From Laccaria trichodermophora (lineage: Eukaryota; Basidiomycota; Agaricomycetes; Agaricales; Hydnangiaceae), in NCBI GenBank assembly GCA_018417955.1, contig JACTVC010000003.1, positions 2,914,001 through 2,978,000 of the forward strand: DNA of 64,000 nucleotides, written 5' to 3'. Within the stretch, counting starts at the first letter, position 1. Each line of letters opens with the position of its first letter. Made by a program: the position numbers and the translations under genes. The notes under the pieces are model-generated. The model was not told where the DNA came from and did no database searches. It saw only the letters and a program-made list of their open reading frames with translations. Positions 33,906 through 45,365 of the stretch are shown here, in pieces.

Positions 33906-34567
33906 AAATGGTATGACCTTGGAACAGGGGTCAGTAAACTTTAAAATATGAGGCATAAAATTATTTAGATGTCCTGGGCATGTTGAATAATAAAGAGTAG
34001 AGTAGAGAAGAAGATATAAATTAGACCATGTTGCGAGGAAATAAATCAGTAATCATACTCGAAACGCAGAAGTCCGATGGCGAATGAACTGGCCAGAGTC
34101 GTGATGCCGTAACGGTACAAGGCAGTTTACACGAGAAGAACAATCCGAGATTGATGGAGAACGCGCTACACCAATCGATGTTGCGAGTTATCCAATGCAT
34201 AACAAGATCTCACATATGACGCAATGGAAAGCAGATATGCAGTCTTTTGAGAGTCTTGCAAGATGGTTTTCAATTTCATCCAGCAGTCGTTCACTTCCTT
34301 TTTGCTCGTCAGAGTGCTTCGTTTTCATGATCGCGTTCGCCGTAATCAGAAGAGCTGTAACCATGTCTCCGGTGACACGGACCGCGTTAACGGCGTGCGC
34401 ATTCTGCAAGCTATGGCACATTGTTTGTATCTGTTTGGTATTTATGACGTTGGGAGACCTTGACAAGCAAGGTGACAAATACTTAAGTGGCTGACGCGGT
34501 CAGGTGTCATCCCTACATTAACCTCAGGGGTGACCAGTGACCGGTGATCATTAACCTCAGAATCACC
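33906..34567. other. no supported gene
   Basis: Promoter of the multi-pass protein at 34568; frames at 34195-34494 overlap on both strands and lack motifs. Confidence 0.5.
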
Positions 34568-35735
34568 ATGATCAATCTCGCCGATGTTCTCATCATTCCA
34601 GAACAAATCATCATGTCGTTCTGGGCTTTCTTGCTCTCAATCGCGGGCATTGGCGTGGCTTTTACAAACCTCATTACGTATCTTGACTACGCTGAGCAAC
34701 GTCACGACGGTCACGTCGCCGACGACGACACTCCCACCGACGACGACACTCCCACCAGGCCCAACGACGACACTCCCACCAGGCCTGACGACACTCCCAC
34801 CCGCCCCCCCCGCCCCCCCCGGCCCGATGGCATCGCTCTGTTCAACGCGCCAGTATGGGAAACGTTCACAAGCACGATGCAGGCAAAGCACAAGGCTCTC
34901 AGAATTATGGCTGCCATACTAATACCGTATGTCCATTCAGCTTTCTGTGCTAACCGCTCTGCTGAATATCTTTTCATAGCATCACGGGTGCTGTAACGTT
35001 CATGCTGTATAGCCAAGAGCAGTATCAAGTGTTCCGGGTGTTGGGCTTCATTTCATCGTGTTGGGCTTGGCCAGCCTTAGTGGCCACTCAAGTGTTTCTT
35101 TCGACGTTTGGAGCCATTGGCAAGCATCGGCCCGTGAATTGGGATCTTGTTCGAGGATGGCGAACTGTAAGTCCCTTTGGCACATCCCTTTTTCAATTTG
35201 TCTGAGAACAGTATAGGCCATCGGGAGATCTAGATGGAACTCTTTCAGGACATGGCATGCGTACAGCATTGCCACAGAGCAAGTTTTCTTGTAAGCATAT
35301 AACCAGTACTGTGTTTTGTACTTTTTTTAAATCAGTTCCAATAGCGCAACAGTGTTCTTTTTTGCCGCATTGTCAATAGGTTTTGTCAAAACGGTCGAGC
35401 AATCAGCCATCGCCTTTTGCAAGAGGCAGGGTTGCAGGACGGTGATCTTGAGTCTGGGATTTGGGATACTTGGCTACAACGCGTTTCGAGTCCTCCTCCT
35501 CTACATCACTTTCTACGTGTGCTTTCGCACCTTGGTGATTATCCCGGTCACTGACATAGAAACGGATCTACATCACCAGGAGATTAAACCAAGGCAGGAC
35601 TCAACTGATGATCACGATGCCCATGCCAAGACCGATTCAGTTAAGGACCCTTCCAGTTCCCGCACTGGCGGCAATGATCTTGTGAGAAAGGGGAAGGCCA
35701 AAGAGGCTCAGAGTTCATCCTCCGCCACAGGATAG
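34568..35735 (+). CDS. multi-pass membrane protein with Thr/Pro/Asp repeat loop
   Basis: Four exons: 34568-34926, 34980-35166, 35217-35290, 35336-35735; 339 residues, phases consistent. Start ATG with context TCACCATG. Hydrophobic segments: SFWAFLLSIAGIGVAF, RIMAAILIPITGAVTFML, VLGFISSCWAWPALVATQVF, TVFFFAALSIGFV, and SLGFGILGYNAFRVLLLYIT with its continuation; about five to six helices. Between helices 1 and 2 lies a loop built from copies of (D)DDTPT(RP), encoded by an in-frame minisatellite at 34726-34810. The C-terminus is hydrophilic and rich in Asp, Ser and Lys. Family unknown; similar small multi-pass proteins are common in basidiomycetes. It converges with the sugar transporter gene, 152 bases away. 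Confidence 0.75.
34726..34810. repeat. in-frame minisatellite
   Basis: Tandem copies of a 15-24 base unit containing GACGACACTCCCACC, keeping the frame and coding for Asp-Asp-Thr-Pro-Thr repeats in the membrane protein. Confidence 0.8.
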
Positions 35736-35887
35736 CTGTTTTTCGGGTTCCCCTGTCCGGTACAGAGCGCTCAATATACCCAGATATCCAGGCTACATTA
35801 GATATTATCGATACCCATTCGGCGAACAGAAGGCCGCTACATAGTTCAGGTCCATAACCAAACATTTTCTTAGAAGTCCGTATTCAT

Positions 35888-38611
35888 CTATCTCTGTCTA
35901 AGCTCCCTCGCAAGCCTCCAACACAGTACAAAAGCAAATGCAGCCGCGAACCCACCAAATCTACAAAATGAGTAAGGCTGCCTTTCAATGACACCGATGA
36001 TAACAGCGAACCACCCACCTAAAAATATAAACTACAGAATTCGACTGGCCCCCTCGTTCCCCTGCGTCCTCCTTCAAAGCTCGGACAAGGACATCACCAA
36101 CGGCCGCAGAAGCATTTTTCAATGCCTCGAAGGAATCCGCACCAGAGGCTGTCGTCCCGTTTATGCCACCGCCGACACTTGGTGTTGGGTGGTGGCCGGT
36201 CAACACAGTCTTTTGCGGATCCAATATGGCAAAGACGATGGCGGACAGACCGGTGACGAGGAACTGCGGTATCACGATGAATACATTGTGTATTCCCTAA
36301 AAGATTGGGGGTGATGGTCGGTAAGTAAGATGCACACGGACGCGGAGGAGAAAGGAAGCGGTGAAACGAACCAAGATGATGCCAGCCTTCGAACTCAACC
36401 CCGCTTCATGCTCGTGACTCCTGTCAACCTGGTCATCCTCGTCCTGTAACGTCAATCGCACGCTATGGACGCCGGAGTGGCGTGGACTCGCCACAATCTC
36501 GAAACCTTCCTCCCCCTCCCCCTCTTCTGACACTCGATCCTTCCGCCCGGTAATGTTGATCCCACTCCTCTGGGCGATGGTATTACCCAACACGCGCCTC
36601 CGCTCTTCCTTCTTTCGTGCCTCTTCCTCGTCCTCCTCATCCTCGCTGTCGGATGCGTCACCTGGGAGAAACACTTCCCTCTCCGAGTCGGCTTCACGTA
36701 TGGGTGTACGAGCATCCGCGAGTCGAATGGAGATCGCGTCGTCCACGTGGGATGAAGCTGGTTCGGTTAGAATCGCTTCTGCTAGCTATTAACGGCGTTC
36801 TTTAGCATACTTCACTAGTGATAATGATGGGGGATGAGGACGTACCAGAGAGAATGGGGCCCATTGTGTGATGGCCCATGAGAACCCGGTGATGGTGATG
36901 AGGATAGTGGCCCCAGTTACGCTGTGAGTGAAACTAACACGACATATTCATTAGCTCTCCTACCAAGGAAGGGGCAGAGAAGAATCGACATACAAAGTGC
37001 CCAGCATACACCCAGCAAACACTAAATGGCTCACAGCCCACAAGCTCGCAAGGTGGACCTGAAGACTCCTAGGAACGCTACACATCCTCTCCCACCAGCC
37101 TTCTTCTGCTAGCGCTCCCCGGCCCGTCGTTGGCGACGTTACACACCGCCTGGCTTCCGTTACGAAAGGCGGCAAGCCAAAGTTGGCGAGGAGTGATAGA
37201 AGAGATGAGTAGAATAGTGCTCGGGAGCCAAGGCGAGTGGCTTCGGCGTCCAGGGCTGCTTGGGCGTCTGGCGTGCTGACTGCGGGTGTGGATCGTTTGT
37301 AGAGGTCGCCGATGTAGATGGTTGAGTAGAAGAGGACTGGGAACCAGGCTATCCATGCGCTGTTGGGGCCCTGCCTGTGAGAGTGGGTTAGGTTGGTGTA
37401 GAGGAGAGGTGCTTACAAGAATTGGATGATGCACTGGAATGGCAGTAGGTGAGTGAGTTGGATGAATGAAGAAAGGGAGATTAACGCACGATTTGACGGA
37501 TTACGCGGGGGAGAGTGAGCATATTCGTGAATATGTCTTTTAGTTCTTGCAGGAAACTTTTCCCGTGGCGTCGTTGGCTGTAGAAGACATGAGGTTCAGT
37601 CCTCTTCCATCATCCACAACGTACCCATCAATATTATTTTTCAGCAAAACCCGTTCCTTAACGAGGCCCGCCGTAACGAGATGACCGCCAACGAGAAGCA
37701 GGGACACAACTACGGAAAGGACCTGGAGTTGGGATTTCCCAAGGAAAGGGAGTATTCTGGGGAGATTAATGTTGCCCACGAAAAACCCAACAACGCTTCC
37801 GACCCCAAGCATACGGGCTGCCCAAGCGTTCCCCAGAGCTTGGGCTGTAGATGGGAGAGTGTCTACTAGGAGAGCACGGTCGACTGCCTGGACTAAGGGA
37901 GCTGTTAAGTATTGGGACAGCCAGTGATTTAGGCGGCTACGGACCTGCGTTTATGGAGAAATCTATGAGGAATATGGAGAGTACGGCGAGCCATATCGTT
38001 AACATGTCGTTCTGCAAACTCGGAATTTCAGAGGAGGATTAGAAGCAGAAGCAAGCCGGATTAGACGCACAGAATCATTATCCCAACCCGTGAACACCGA
38101 CGCGACGGGCCTCGTAAACCCAAGTAAAAGCATTGCAAACGCGCAGACTAGAGAGCCGAGTAACATGTACGGCCTCCGACGACCGAACCGTGATGTTGAG
38201 TTGTCCGCCAGCACACCTAGAGTGACGAATGCATCAACAAACTTGTTCAGACAAGGGTATTTTGCGGCTGAACGTACCAATTAAGGGCTGCATGATCAAC
38301 CCAGACAACGGCCCAGCGATAAACACAGTAGCCAATTTCGACTTTGTCAGTCCTAGGGAAAGCAAATATGGCGAAGCTATCCCAAGCAAAACGAGTGTTA
38401 AATAGGCGCGCTGCAAATGAACACGGCGAAGAAGAAGGCACACACCATAAGACATCTCAATGCTCCAAAAAATCTGTACACCCAATAACCCAATGGTCAA
38501 CGTTGGAAGGTGCGCCCATCGCGGTCCTAGGATGCGAGAAACGCCCTTGAATTGTTGGTGTGCGTTGTCGCCGTCTTCGTGGGCGAGGGGGACGGCTGAG
38601 AAGCCTGTCAT
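35888..38611 (-). CDS. SLC45/GPH-type sugar transporter
   Basis: Twelve exons: 38446-38611, 38278-38376, 38071-38216, 37945-38011, 37625-37892, 37490-37577, 37417-37433, 36994-37374, 36846-36933, 36372-36785, 36019-36296, 35888-35960; sum 2085, 694 residues, phases all agree. It belongs to the glycoside-pentoside-hexuronide/sucrose-transporter branch of the MFS (fission yeast Sut1, animal SLC45): WSIEMSYASPYLLSLGL in helix 1, LSGLIMQPLIGVLADNS, the loop RFGRRRPYMLLGS, DFSINAVQAVDRALLVDTLP, IAWFPVLFYSTIYIGDLY. Likely proton-coupled import of maltose, sucrose or another disaccharide at the plasma membrane; the sugar cannot be read from sequence. Odd points: a very acidic cytoplasmic loop (DASDSEDEEDEEEARKKEE) inserted before the last helices, a 17-base exon, and a GTTCGT donor for intron 10. 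Confidence 0.92.
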
Positions 38612-39119
38612 GGGTATCGTGGGGAGAGGGAGGGCCCCTTATGATGCTGGGGCGGAAAGGAGGAGAAGAATTGGGGAACAATGGAGGGAGTTGAGAGAGG
38701 TGTGGAGATGTGTAGGTTATGTAAGCATTTCTTGGAATACACGCATGAGGACAGAGCGCCTGTTTCAAGGATTCGTAGAGTAAGGGATATAATTTCTTCT
38801 ACAGACACTGCCTAATGCAATGAAAGTCGAAGGAAGGAGGAACGCATGCCATAGAATCATGAGAGTGGAGAAAGAATGAAGCAATTGGTAGTGAGGAGAA
38901 TCCTGTGAAAAGTATGTACGTAAATTCTATTTAGTCAAAGGCAAGATGATATGTTGGTTGGGTTGAGTTGGATGAGGAATAGTCGTCATTCATTCGTAAG
39001 TATCGGTTAATCATTAGGGTGGGTTCGAAAGGTAAGGTGGAGGAGTCAAGTGACAAAAGATGGGCAATACGACCGTGGGAACATGTTTTGGATCAGGAAC
39101 GTTACGGGAGGGAGGAACA
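38612..39119. other. intergenic, no supported gene
   Basis: Promoter of the transporter gene and 3' region of the kinase gene. Confidence 0.55.
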
Positions 39120-40580
39120 TCATGAGAACCAAGATGCAACCATCCCAAGCAGCTTCAAAAAGCCGAGGATACACCCTCCTGAGATGATGGGCAACGTCAG
39201 ATTATCATCCAACGACCCCAAATCTGCAAGGAAAACAACAACATCAGCCACCATCAAACATGATTTTTAAAAACCCATACCCAAAGCCTCCGCAACACCA
39301 CTAACAACACCTGCCACCAACCCAATAAGAGCCAGCCCGGCCCACCCACCACCACCAAGATGTTGTCCCGCAGCGCTGACACCACCTTCCAGCGCCCAGG
39401 TCACGTCCCGCCCTCCATTCCGGAAAGGTGCGACGAGGCTCCAGAAGCCGACGGCGATCAGGGCGCCGGTGATAGAGGCTGCAGTGAACCCTGCGAGCGA
39501 CTTGCGCGGAGCGAGGGGGAGGCGGAGGATGGGGAGGCGGGCTGGGAGCTTGCGTGTGCTGGAGCCGTAGAGGCGGCCGAATGTGGACGCGGCTGTGTCG
39601 GCCCATGAGAGACTAGAATGAGGGAGGTTAGGCTTGGAGGGGGGTGAGGAAGGGTGAGGGGGATACTGACATGAGGATGGCTACGGTTGCGACATCTTGT
39701 GGGTATAGGGAGAGGACAAAGTTGACTCCGAGGATGTACCATACCACGCCGTTAACTGAATTCTGTGAGGACTTAGGTTGTAATGTGATGTCGGAAAAAG
39801 GAGTTTGAGATTACCTTTTCGCTTTCGCGCATGAGGAATCCTAAGAAACGTTCATACGTCCGTTCGAAACGTTGTGAACGGAAACGTAGCAAGTCGGCCG
39901 GCACGATGATGGCTAGGGCTGTCCAGAGGGCCAGAGTAATCTTTCGCGCGTCACCCTCTGAAACGTATAGGTAGAGAGTAAAGAACCCTGGTAGAACAAT
40001 CAGTAAAGCGTTCAGAAAAATGGTGAAGACAAAGGCAGACGACCAAGACCGCAGAAGCCGAAAAACCCGACGTACCAATGGACGCATGCAACACCTTCCT
40101 CGGTATCTCCAAGTCCACTTTCTTCGTCTTATCCGCCGAGCCCCCATCCACGGCACCATTACCATTGCCATTCACCCCCGTCAAGTGGTGTGAATAACCA
40201 TTAGTCTCAGGTTTAGCACCAGCACTCCTAATCTCCTCTCTCTCAAGCTCATACAACACCTCCTCAACCTCCCTATCAACACGCCTCTCTTCCTCATCAC
40301 CCTCCTCATAAGTAACCATATCCACCACGTCAAGATGTCCGAGCCCCTCAAGCGTCTTGATGACTTTTCGCGTGATGTTCTTAACGCCCTTGGCGTTCTC
40401 CGCGGAAGGCGAGAACGAAACGATAGGCGACGGAGAGCGTTTGCTGCTGCTCCGCGTGAGGGAGGGAGAGCGCGCAGCACGGGACCGACGACGACGACGA
40501 GGGGCGGCGGCAGTGGGAGTGGGAAAGGTGTCGTGTGCAATGTCAGTGGCAGTGTCAGGTTGGAGTGGTGTCCGAGTCAT
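39120..40580 (-). CDS. DGK1: CTP-dependent diacylglycerol kinase Dgk1
   Basis: Five exons: 40076-40580, 39815-39987, 39671-39762, 39281-39612, 39120-39223; 401 residues, phases consistent. Dgk1 phosphorylates diacylglycerol with CTP at the ER/nuclear membrane and so opposes the phosphatidate phosphatase Pah1. Family marks: PRKVLHASIGFFTLYLY, the end of the soluble part where yeast Dgk1 has its CTP-transferase-type domain start; LRFRSQRFERTYERFLGF; NSVNGVVWYILG; and ILSWADTAASTFGRLYG, then LDLGSLDDNLTLPIISG at the C-terminus. Several membrane helices alternate with these. The N-terminal 140 residues are Arg/Ser-rich then acidic, longer than in yeast and probably regulatory. A regulatory target of this lipid switch, Spo7, is encoded at 14.5-15.7 kb. 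Confidence 0.9.
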
Positions 40581-40740
40581 GGCGTTTTATTTGTCTTGGT
40601 CTGGTCGGCGTCGTTAGGGTCATGCACGATGTTGCTCGTTTGGTTGGAATGTCGCCTCAGATGCAAGAAGAGTCGGGTCGTGAAAAAAATCAACACTCAC
40701 CGTGTGTTTATCCTCATTTGTATCACATGACTCTTAGGTA

Positions 40741-41410
40741 CAGTTGCGGACAAGCAAAGTCATCTAAAAATATTAACTTTTTTTTAAAGCCCCGAAAATA
40801 GTCGGAATCGACGCAGATTCACGAGAGCTTTCCAGCCATACCACTTTCATCAAATTCTATCGAGCCGATCCCTCAGAAATCGCCAAAATAAGGTTTTTCT
40901 GCCTCAAAATATTGGCGGACCCTAAATTTCACCCAAAAATCATGAAAAATAGTGCAATCGACTCCTTTTGATGAAAGGGTTATGATCCCATAAAAATTAG
41001 CAACTTTTATCGATCCATTTCGGGTAAATAAATTCATTGATAGTTGCCAAAAATGGTAATTGACTAGTGATCAACTATATTTAGTCTCCGCTCGGACCCC
41101 TCCAGAGTCCCTGATTTGTGGTCAGTCTTCTTGTTAGAATTTCTGTGACTTTTTGTTAGATGGTACCTATCACTACCGAGAATTTTACCCCACAAACGAC
41201 GAGATTTGAGTAGTTTTGGTCATCAAGGACCCTGAATTGAGGCAAAAAATTGGTCCAAAAATTTGGCGGACCCAATTTCTCATGGGAAAAACTTCGGAGG
41301 TGTGTTTTTCGACGTATTTCAACAAGCTGGCCATGATCCCGAAGTTTGGTGCCATTTTATCCAGCCGTTCCCGCGCTACCAAATTAGATGACTTTGCTTG
41401 TCCGCAACTG
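40741..41410. mobile_element. Tc1/mariner-like MITE with TA duplication
   Basis: Perfect 27-base terminal inverted repeats beginning CAGTTGCGGACAAGCAAAG (40741 onward) and ending with its inverse at 41410, flanked on both sides by TA (40739-40740, 41411-41412), the target duplication of the Tc1/mariner/pogo group. The 670-base interior has no transposase frame; GGCGGACCC occurs twice inside. Confidence 0.9.
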
Positions 41411-41613
41411 TATATGTGCCCAGCTGTATACTAACGATAAACTCACATGTTTCAGGAGGATGTAGGTCCCAAGATTGGATTTTCTCTTCCTTTTTTTCAA
41501 AGTCAATTTACTTGTATACAAATATCACAGTGGTGTATATACTCAACTATATACTAAGGAACCCTTGGATTCTGTGAAGTGTATCAAGATTCAAAGGTGT
41601 AATACTAGATACC

Positions 41614-41939
41614 CTAACATGTCTTCTTGTCCTGAAACTTGAACTCAAGCCTCTTCTGAGCAAAATCCCCTGCAAATGAGGTTGGAATGATATCCCTATC
41701 CTTGACTTCACTAAAATCAAGCACAAAGGTTTTCCCATTCTTTCCTCCTAAAACTAATATATCAACACCCCTTCCATAATGACTTCCCCAGTTTCCTTTC
41801 TCATCCCAGTTTCCATCAGATACAACAACATTATGTGGAAGCCATATAATTCTTCTGCCTTTACTATCCAAAATCCAATTATCTTTAACCACTAGGTGAT
41901 ATCTATTTTGCATTGGAGTATTGAATGTGTGCTCCCTGT
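41614..41939 (-). pseudogene. unidentified coding fragment beside the LTR
   Basis: Minus-strand frame of about 105 residues: NRYHLVVKDNWILDSKGRR, then IIWLPHN, DILVLGG and VLDFSEVKD. The pattern resembles the C-terminal part of fungal NACHT/WD-repeat proteins ('DGWI....LLW.P'), but this is weak. It is directly abutted by the copia LTR, so the element may have inserted into it; no start codon is visible upstream. Confidence 0.35.
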
Positions 41940-42133
41940 TGTTCAACTCAAATGTGAACCTATATGTTGAATATATATATATGAAAGCTGGTACAGTGAG
42001 AGGAACGTTTAGGTTACAAATACACTAGATGATTTGACTTCTTACCTGGTACAGTGAGAGGAACATTAAGTTGTCTCACTGTCCAGGTTTGTACACATAA
42101 GGCCTGACTAAGATGTGGAGTCACATTCTAACA
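41940..42133 (-). repeat. copia 3' LTR (194 bases)
   Basis: On the minus strand it begins TGTTAGAATGTGACTCC right after a polypurine tract (AAGGGGGGG) and ends GAGTTGAACA, giving TG...CA ends with a TGTT/AACA inverted repeat. Two copies of GGTACAGTGAGAGGAAC lie inside. The 5' LTR is not in place. Confidence 0.75.
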
Positions 42134-43974
42134 CCCCCCCTTGGCTGGCGTCTAGTTGGAGCATGTTGATCCATCGAGCATGAAGAACGTGGTGGAGTGG
42201 TTTGGTTAATAGATCTGCAATATTTTCTTTGTTGGAGACGTGTATGACGTTGATTAACCATTTGATGATGCAGTCACAAATAAAATGTTCATGAATTGAG
42301 ATGTGCTTCATTTTTGAGTGAGCATGTGGGTCGTGGGTACAGGCAACTGTGCCCTGGTTGTCGCAAAATAAGGACATCGGTTTGACCTGTGGAAAACCGA
42401 GTTCGGTGAATAAATTGCGAAACCACAAAACATCACATGCACAATGAGTAGTGGCAAGATACTCAGCTTCACAAGATGAAAGAGCGACAACTGCTTGTTG
42501 TTTTGAGCTCCAAGAAAGTGGTGATGCTCCCATCATGATCAGGAAACCAGAAACTGATTTGCGACTGTCTCCCATTCCCCAGTTGGAATCAGTAAGGGCT
42601 TTGAACAGTGGTTGCAATGTTTCTGAACCTCCAAGGGTAATACCATGAGATGTTGTACCTCGAAGATAGTGCAGAAGATGCTTTGCAGCAGCAATGTGCA
42701 TAGGTCCATAGCTTGCCATGAATCTGGCAAGTTCCTGAACAGTGTACACAATGTCAGGTTGAGTGCAGGTTGCTAGGTACATGCACTTCCCAACAATGGT
42801 TGTGTATGGGAAATCCTTTCCCTTTTGTATGTCTTCAGGTGTTGCTGGTGACAGACGAGCACCTGGATCCATAGGTGTGGTGACAGAATTGCAGGCAGCA
42901 TATCTGAAATCTCGTAGAATTGATTCAGTATAAGACTGTTGATGAAGTCGAACCAATTTCTTTGGGTGATTTCGTTCGATAGAACACCCAAGATGCAGCT
43001 TTGGTTTGCCATTGTCTGTAATCTCGAATTGAGAAGCCAAAGCCAAAACAACAGCATCAGACTCCATTGTTGAACTTGAGGCAATGAGCATGTCATCAAC
43101 ACTTGTTGTGACGATTGAACGTTGAGCATCATTTGTATGCTGGTACACACTCCAGTTGGATTCAGTCCGCTTGAATCCTATTAGTCCAAGACGTGAGTCA
43201 AGCTCAAGATACCACTGTCGACCAGCCTGTTTCAAACCATACAGCCCTTTTAGAAGCCTCCAGAAGCCTTCACCAGCAATGGTGGGCTTGCGCAAGTAGA
43301 TTTCTTCATCTAAGGGCGCATTAAGGAAGGCTGTCTTGATGTTGACTTGCCATAAGATCATGTCATGGTCAGCAACGAGGGCCAATATAAAATGGATTGA
43401 TTCCCATCGGGTGACAGGCGCAAAAGTATTGTGGAAATCTTGACCAGGAATCTGAGTGCATCATTTTGCAACAAGACGAGCTTTGAATCTAGCAATAAGT
43501 CCCTCATGATCTCGTTTGATGTGAAGGACCCATTTTGATTCCACTGCTTTTCAGCCAGGAGGCAATTGATCAACTTCATTGTAGACCCCTTTTGCCTTTA
43601 GAGACTCAAGCTCTTCATGGATGGCGACAAGCCACTGTGTCCAGTAAATGGTTGACTGGGCTTCATGAACAGTCTGTGGATCTTTCGCATTTGGATCATT
43701 GATAGGATCTGTAAGTGCAGCACCCGCAAAGGCGACTTCAGCATGAATGAGAGACTGAATGAGCTCTGGAAACTCGCTAGTTTGGCACTCCAGCTCCAGC
43801 TCTTCATGATCGGAATGAAGGATGGAGTGCAGAATGTTCTCCTCCCCTCCATCATCCAAAGTCCGGACATGGTCAATAATGAAGTGTGCTGGCATGCGCC
43901 TTATGCATGGAACACAACGGCTTGCAATAGGAGTATCAATGTCCTTCATCTCATGGTTAAACGAGGTCTTTATT
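42108..43974 (-). mobile_element. decayed Ty1/copia polyprotein (RT and RNase H)
   Basis: Minus-strand remnant. 42108-43385 is one open frame of 425 residues holding the reverse transcriptase (QVNIKTAFLNAPLDEEIYLRKP, LYGLKQAGRQWY, the catalytic box as SVDDM instead of the usual YVDDM) and the RNase H domain (LTDSNWGMGDSRKSVSGF, ALSSCEAEYLA, CDNQGTVACTHDPHAHSKMKHI, ENIADLLTKPL), ending QGGVLE close to the polypurine tract as in typical copia elements. Further upstream, 43386-43974, the frame is interrupted by at least two stops (ESKWVLHIKRDHEG, FKARLV). Gag, protease and integrase are missing because the sequence is cut at 43974 by the satellite-ended element. Not functional. Confidence 0.9.
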
Positions 43975-44386
43975 GTCCCCCACTGATTCCTGCAGGATTC
44001 CTGAGGATTCCTGAGGATTCCTGAGGATTACCAGGACTCTATATTGGCTGATGTGCCAGCCAATTTTTTGAGTCCTGTGGGGGTCCATTCCTGAGGACTG
44101 AAGACAGTCCTCAGGATTTTCGGACAGGACTAGTCCCAGGAATGATACATTTGATGAGTCACATGACCCATGAGCATGTGCTTGGATACATCATGTGATG
44201 TGATGCATCACGTGCACATGTTTGTTGATGATAGTTCTCATATGTGACACGTCACGTCACCTCTCTCTTTCCTCTCCACCCACAACCTCGCCCACCACGA
44301 CCACCACGACCACCACGCAACAGACAACGACGACGACGACATCGACGGACAACGACTACGACGACTACGACAACGACAACGACAAC

Positions 44387-44716
44387 GATGGTGGTGCCCA
44401 ACAAACGGCGCCACCACCAAACGGCTGACGTGGCACACCCCATCCGGGTGTGCCACGTCGACGGCGATTTTCTCGATGACGAACGCCCACGACCCCGCGA
44501 CGAGGGACGACAACCCCACCACCATGTTCCACCACCACCACACACCACCACGACAGCTCACACACCGACGCCGACGAGGAAACGGCGGTGGCGCCCAACA
44601 CACGGCGCCACCACCAAATCGCTGACGTGGCATGCCCATCCGGGTATGCCACGTCGACGGCGACTTTTCGACAACGAACGGAACCCCATCACCACCTTCC
44701 GCCACCACCCACGAAC
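44387..44716. repeat. two-copy direct repeat with embedded palindromes
   Basis: About 130-base unit repeated at 44387 and 44585. Each copy holds a hairpin: arms GACGTGGCACACCC/GGGTGTGCCACGTC (44427-44440 and 44447-44460) and GACGTGGCATGCCC/GGGTATGCCACGTC (44624-44637 and 44642-44655). Confidence 0.8.
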
Positions 44717-44851
44717 GACGAGCGCCCACGGACAACGACGGTCCCCCCACCCACGGACGAATGACAAACGCCCACAGACAACGACCACCCACGAGCGCAC
44801 ACGGACGACAACGAGCCCCCCATGCACGACGACGCCCCATGCACGGACGAC

Positions 44852-44985
44852 GATGCCCACGAACGGACGACGATGCCCACACACGACGACGATGCCCACA
44901 CACGACGACGATGCCCACACACGACGACGATGCCCACACACGACGACGATGCCCACACACGACGACGATGCCCACGCATGGACGA
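44852..44985. repeat. 19-base minisatellite
   Basis: Copies of GATGCCCACACACGACGAC start at 44872, 44891, 44910, 44929 and 44948, with variant ones at 44852 and 44967. Confidence 0.9.
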
Positions 44986-45126
44986 CGACGACGACCCCCC
45001 ACCCACGAACGACGAGCGCCCGCGGACAACGAGCGCCCGCGGACAACGAGCGCCCACGGACAGACACGACCCCCCCAGCACTGCCAACGAACGGCAAACG
45101 AGGCTGCCACCGACGAGCGGCAATGA

Positions 45127-45365
45127 GTGCCCACCCCCAGTATGTCCCCCTCCATTTCTATCCTTCCTTCCTGTCTGTCCCCTCCCTATCTGTCCTTCCT
45201 CCCTCTCTGTCCCCCCTCCCTGTCTGTCCCCATTTCTGTCTGTCCCCCCTTCCTCTCCACTCCCTTCCTCTCTATCTCCCTCTCTGTTCTCCCTTTCCTG
45301 TCCTCCTTCCCACCCCTGTCTGTACCCCCCTTCCTGTTTGTCCCTCCTTCCCCCCTCCCTTTAGT
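45127..45365. repeat. polypyrimidine tract
   Basis: About 240 bases almost entirely C and T, with CTGTC words repeated; part of element 1. Confidence 0.9.

Noticed and set aside
42108..43385. Copia frame as a functional gene
   Set aside because: Gag, protease and integrase are missing, the catalytic box is altered and upstream stops interrupt the polyprotein.
44852..44985. Regularly spaced repeats that might suggest a CRISPR-like array
   Set aside because: Copies are directly adjacent 19-base minisatellite units without unique spacers, in a fungal genome.
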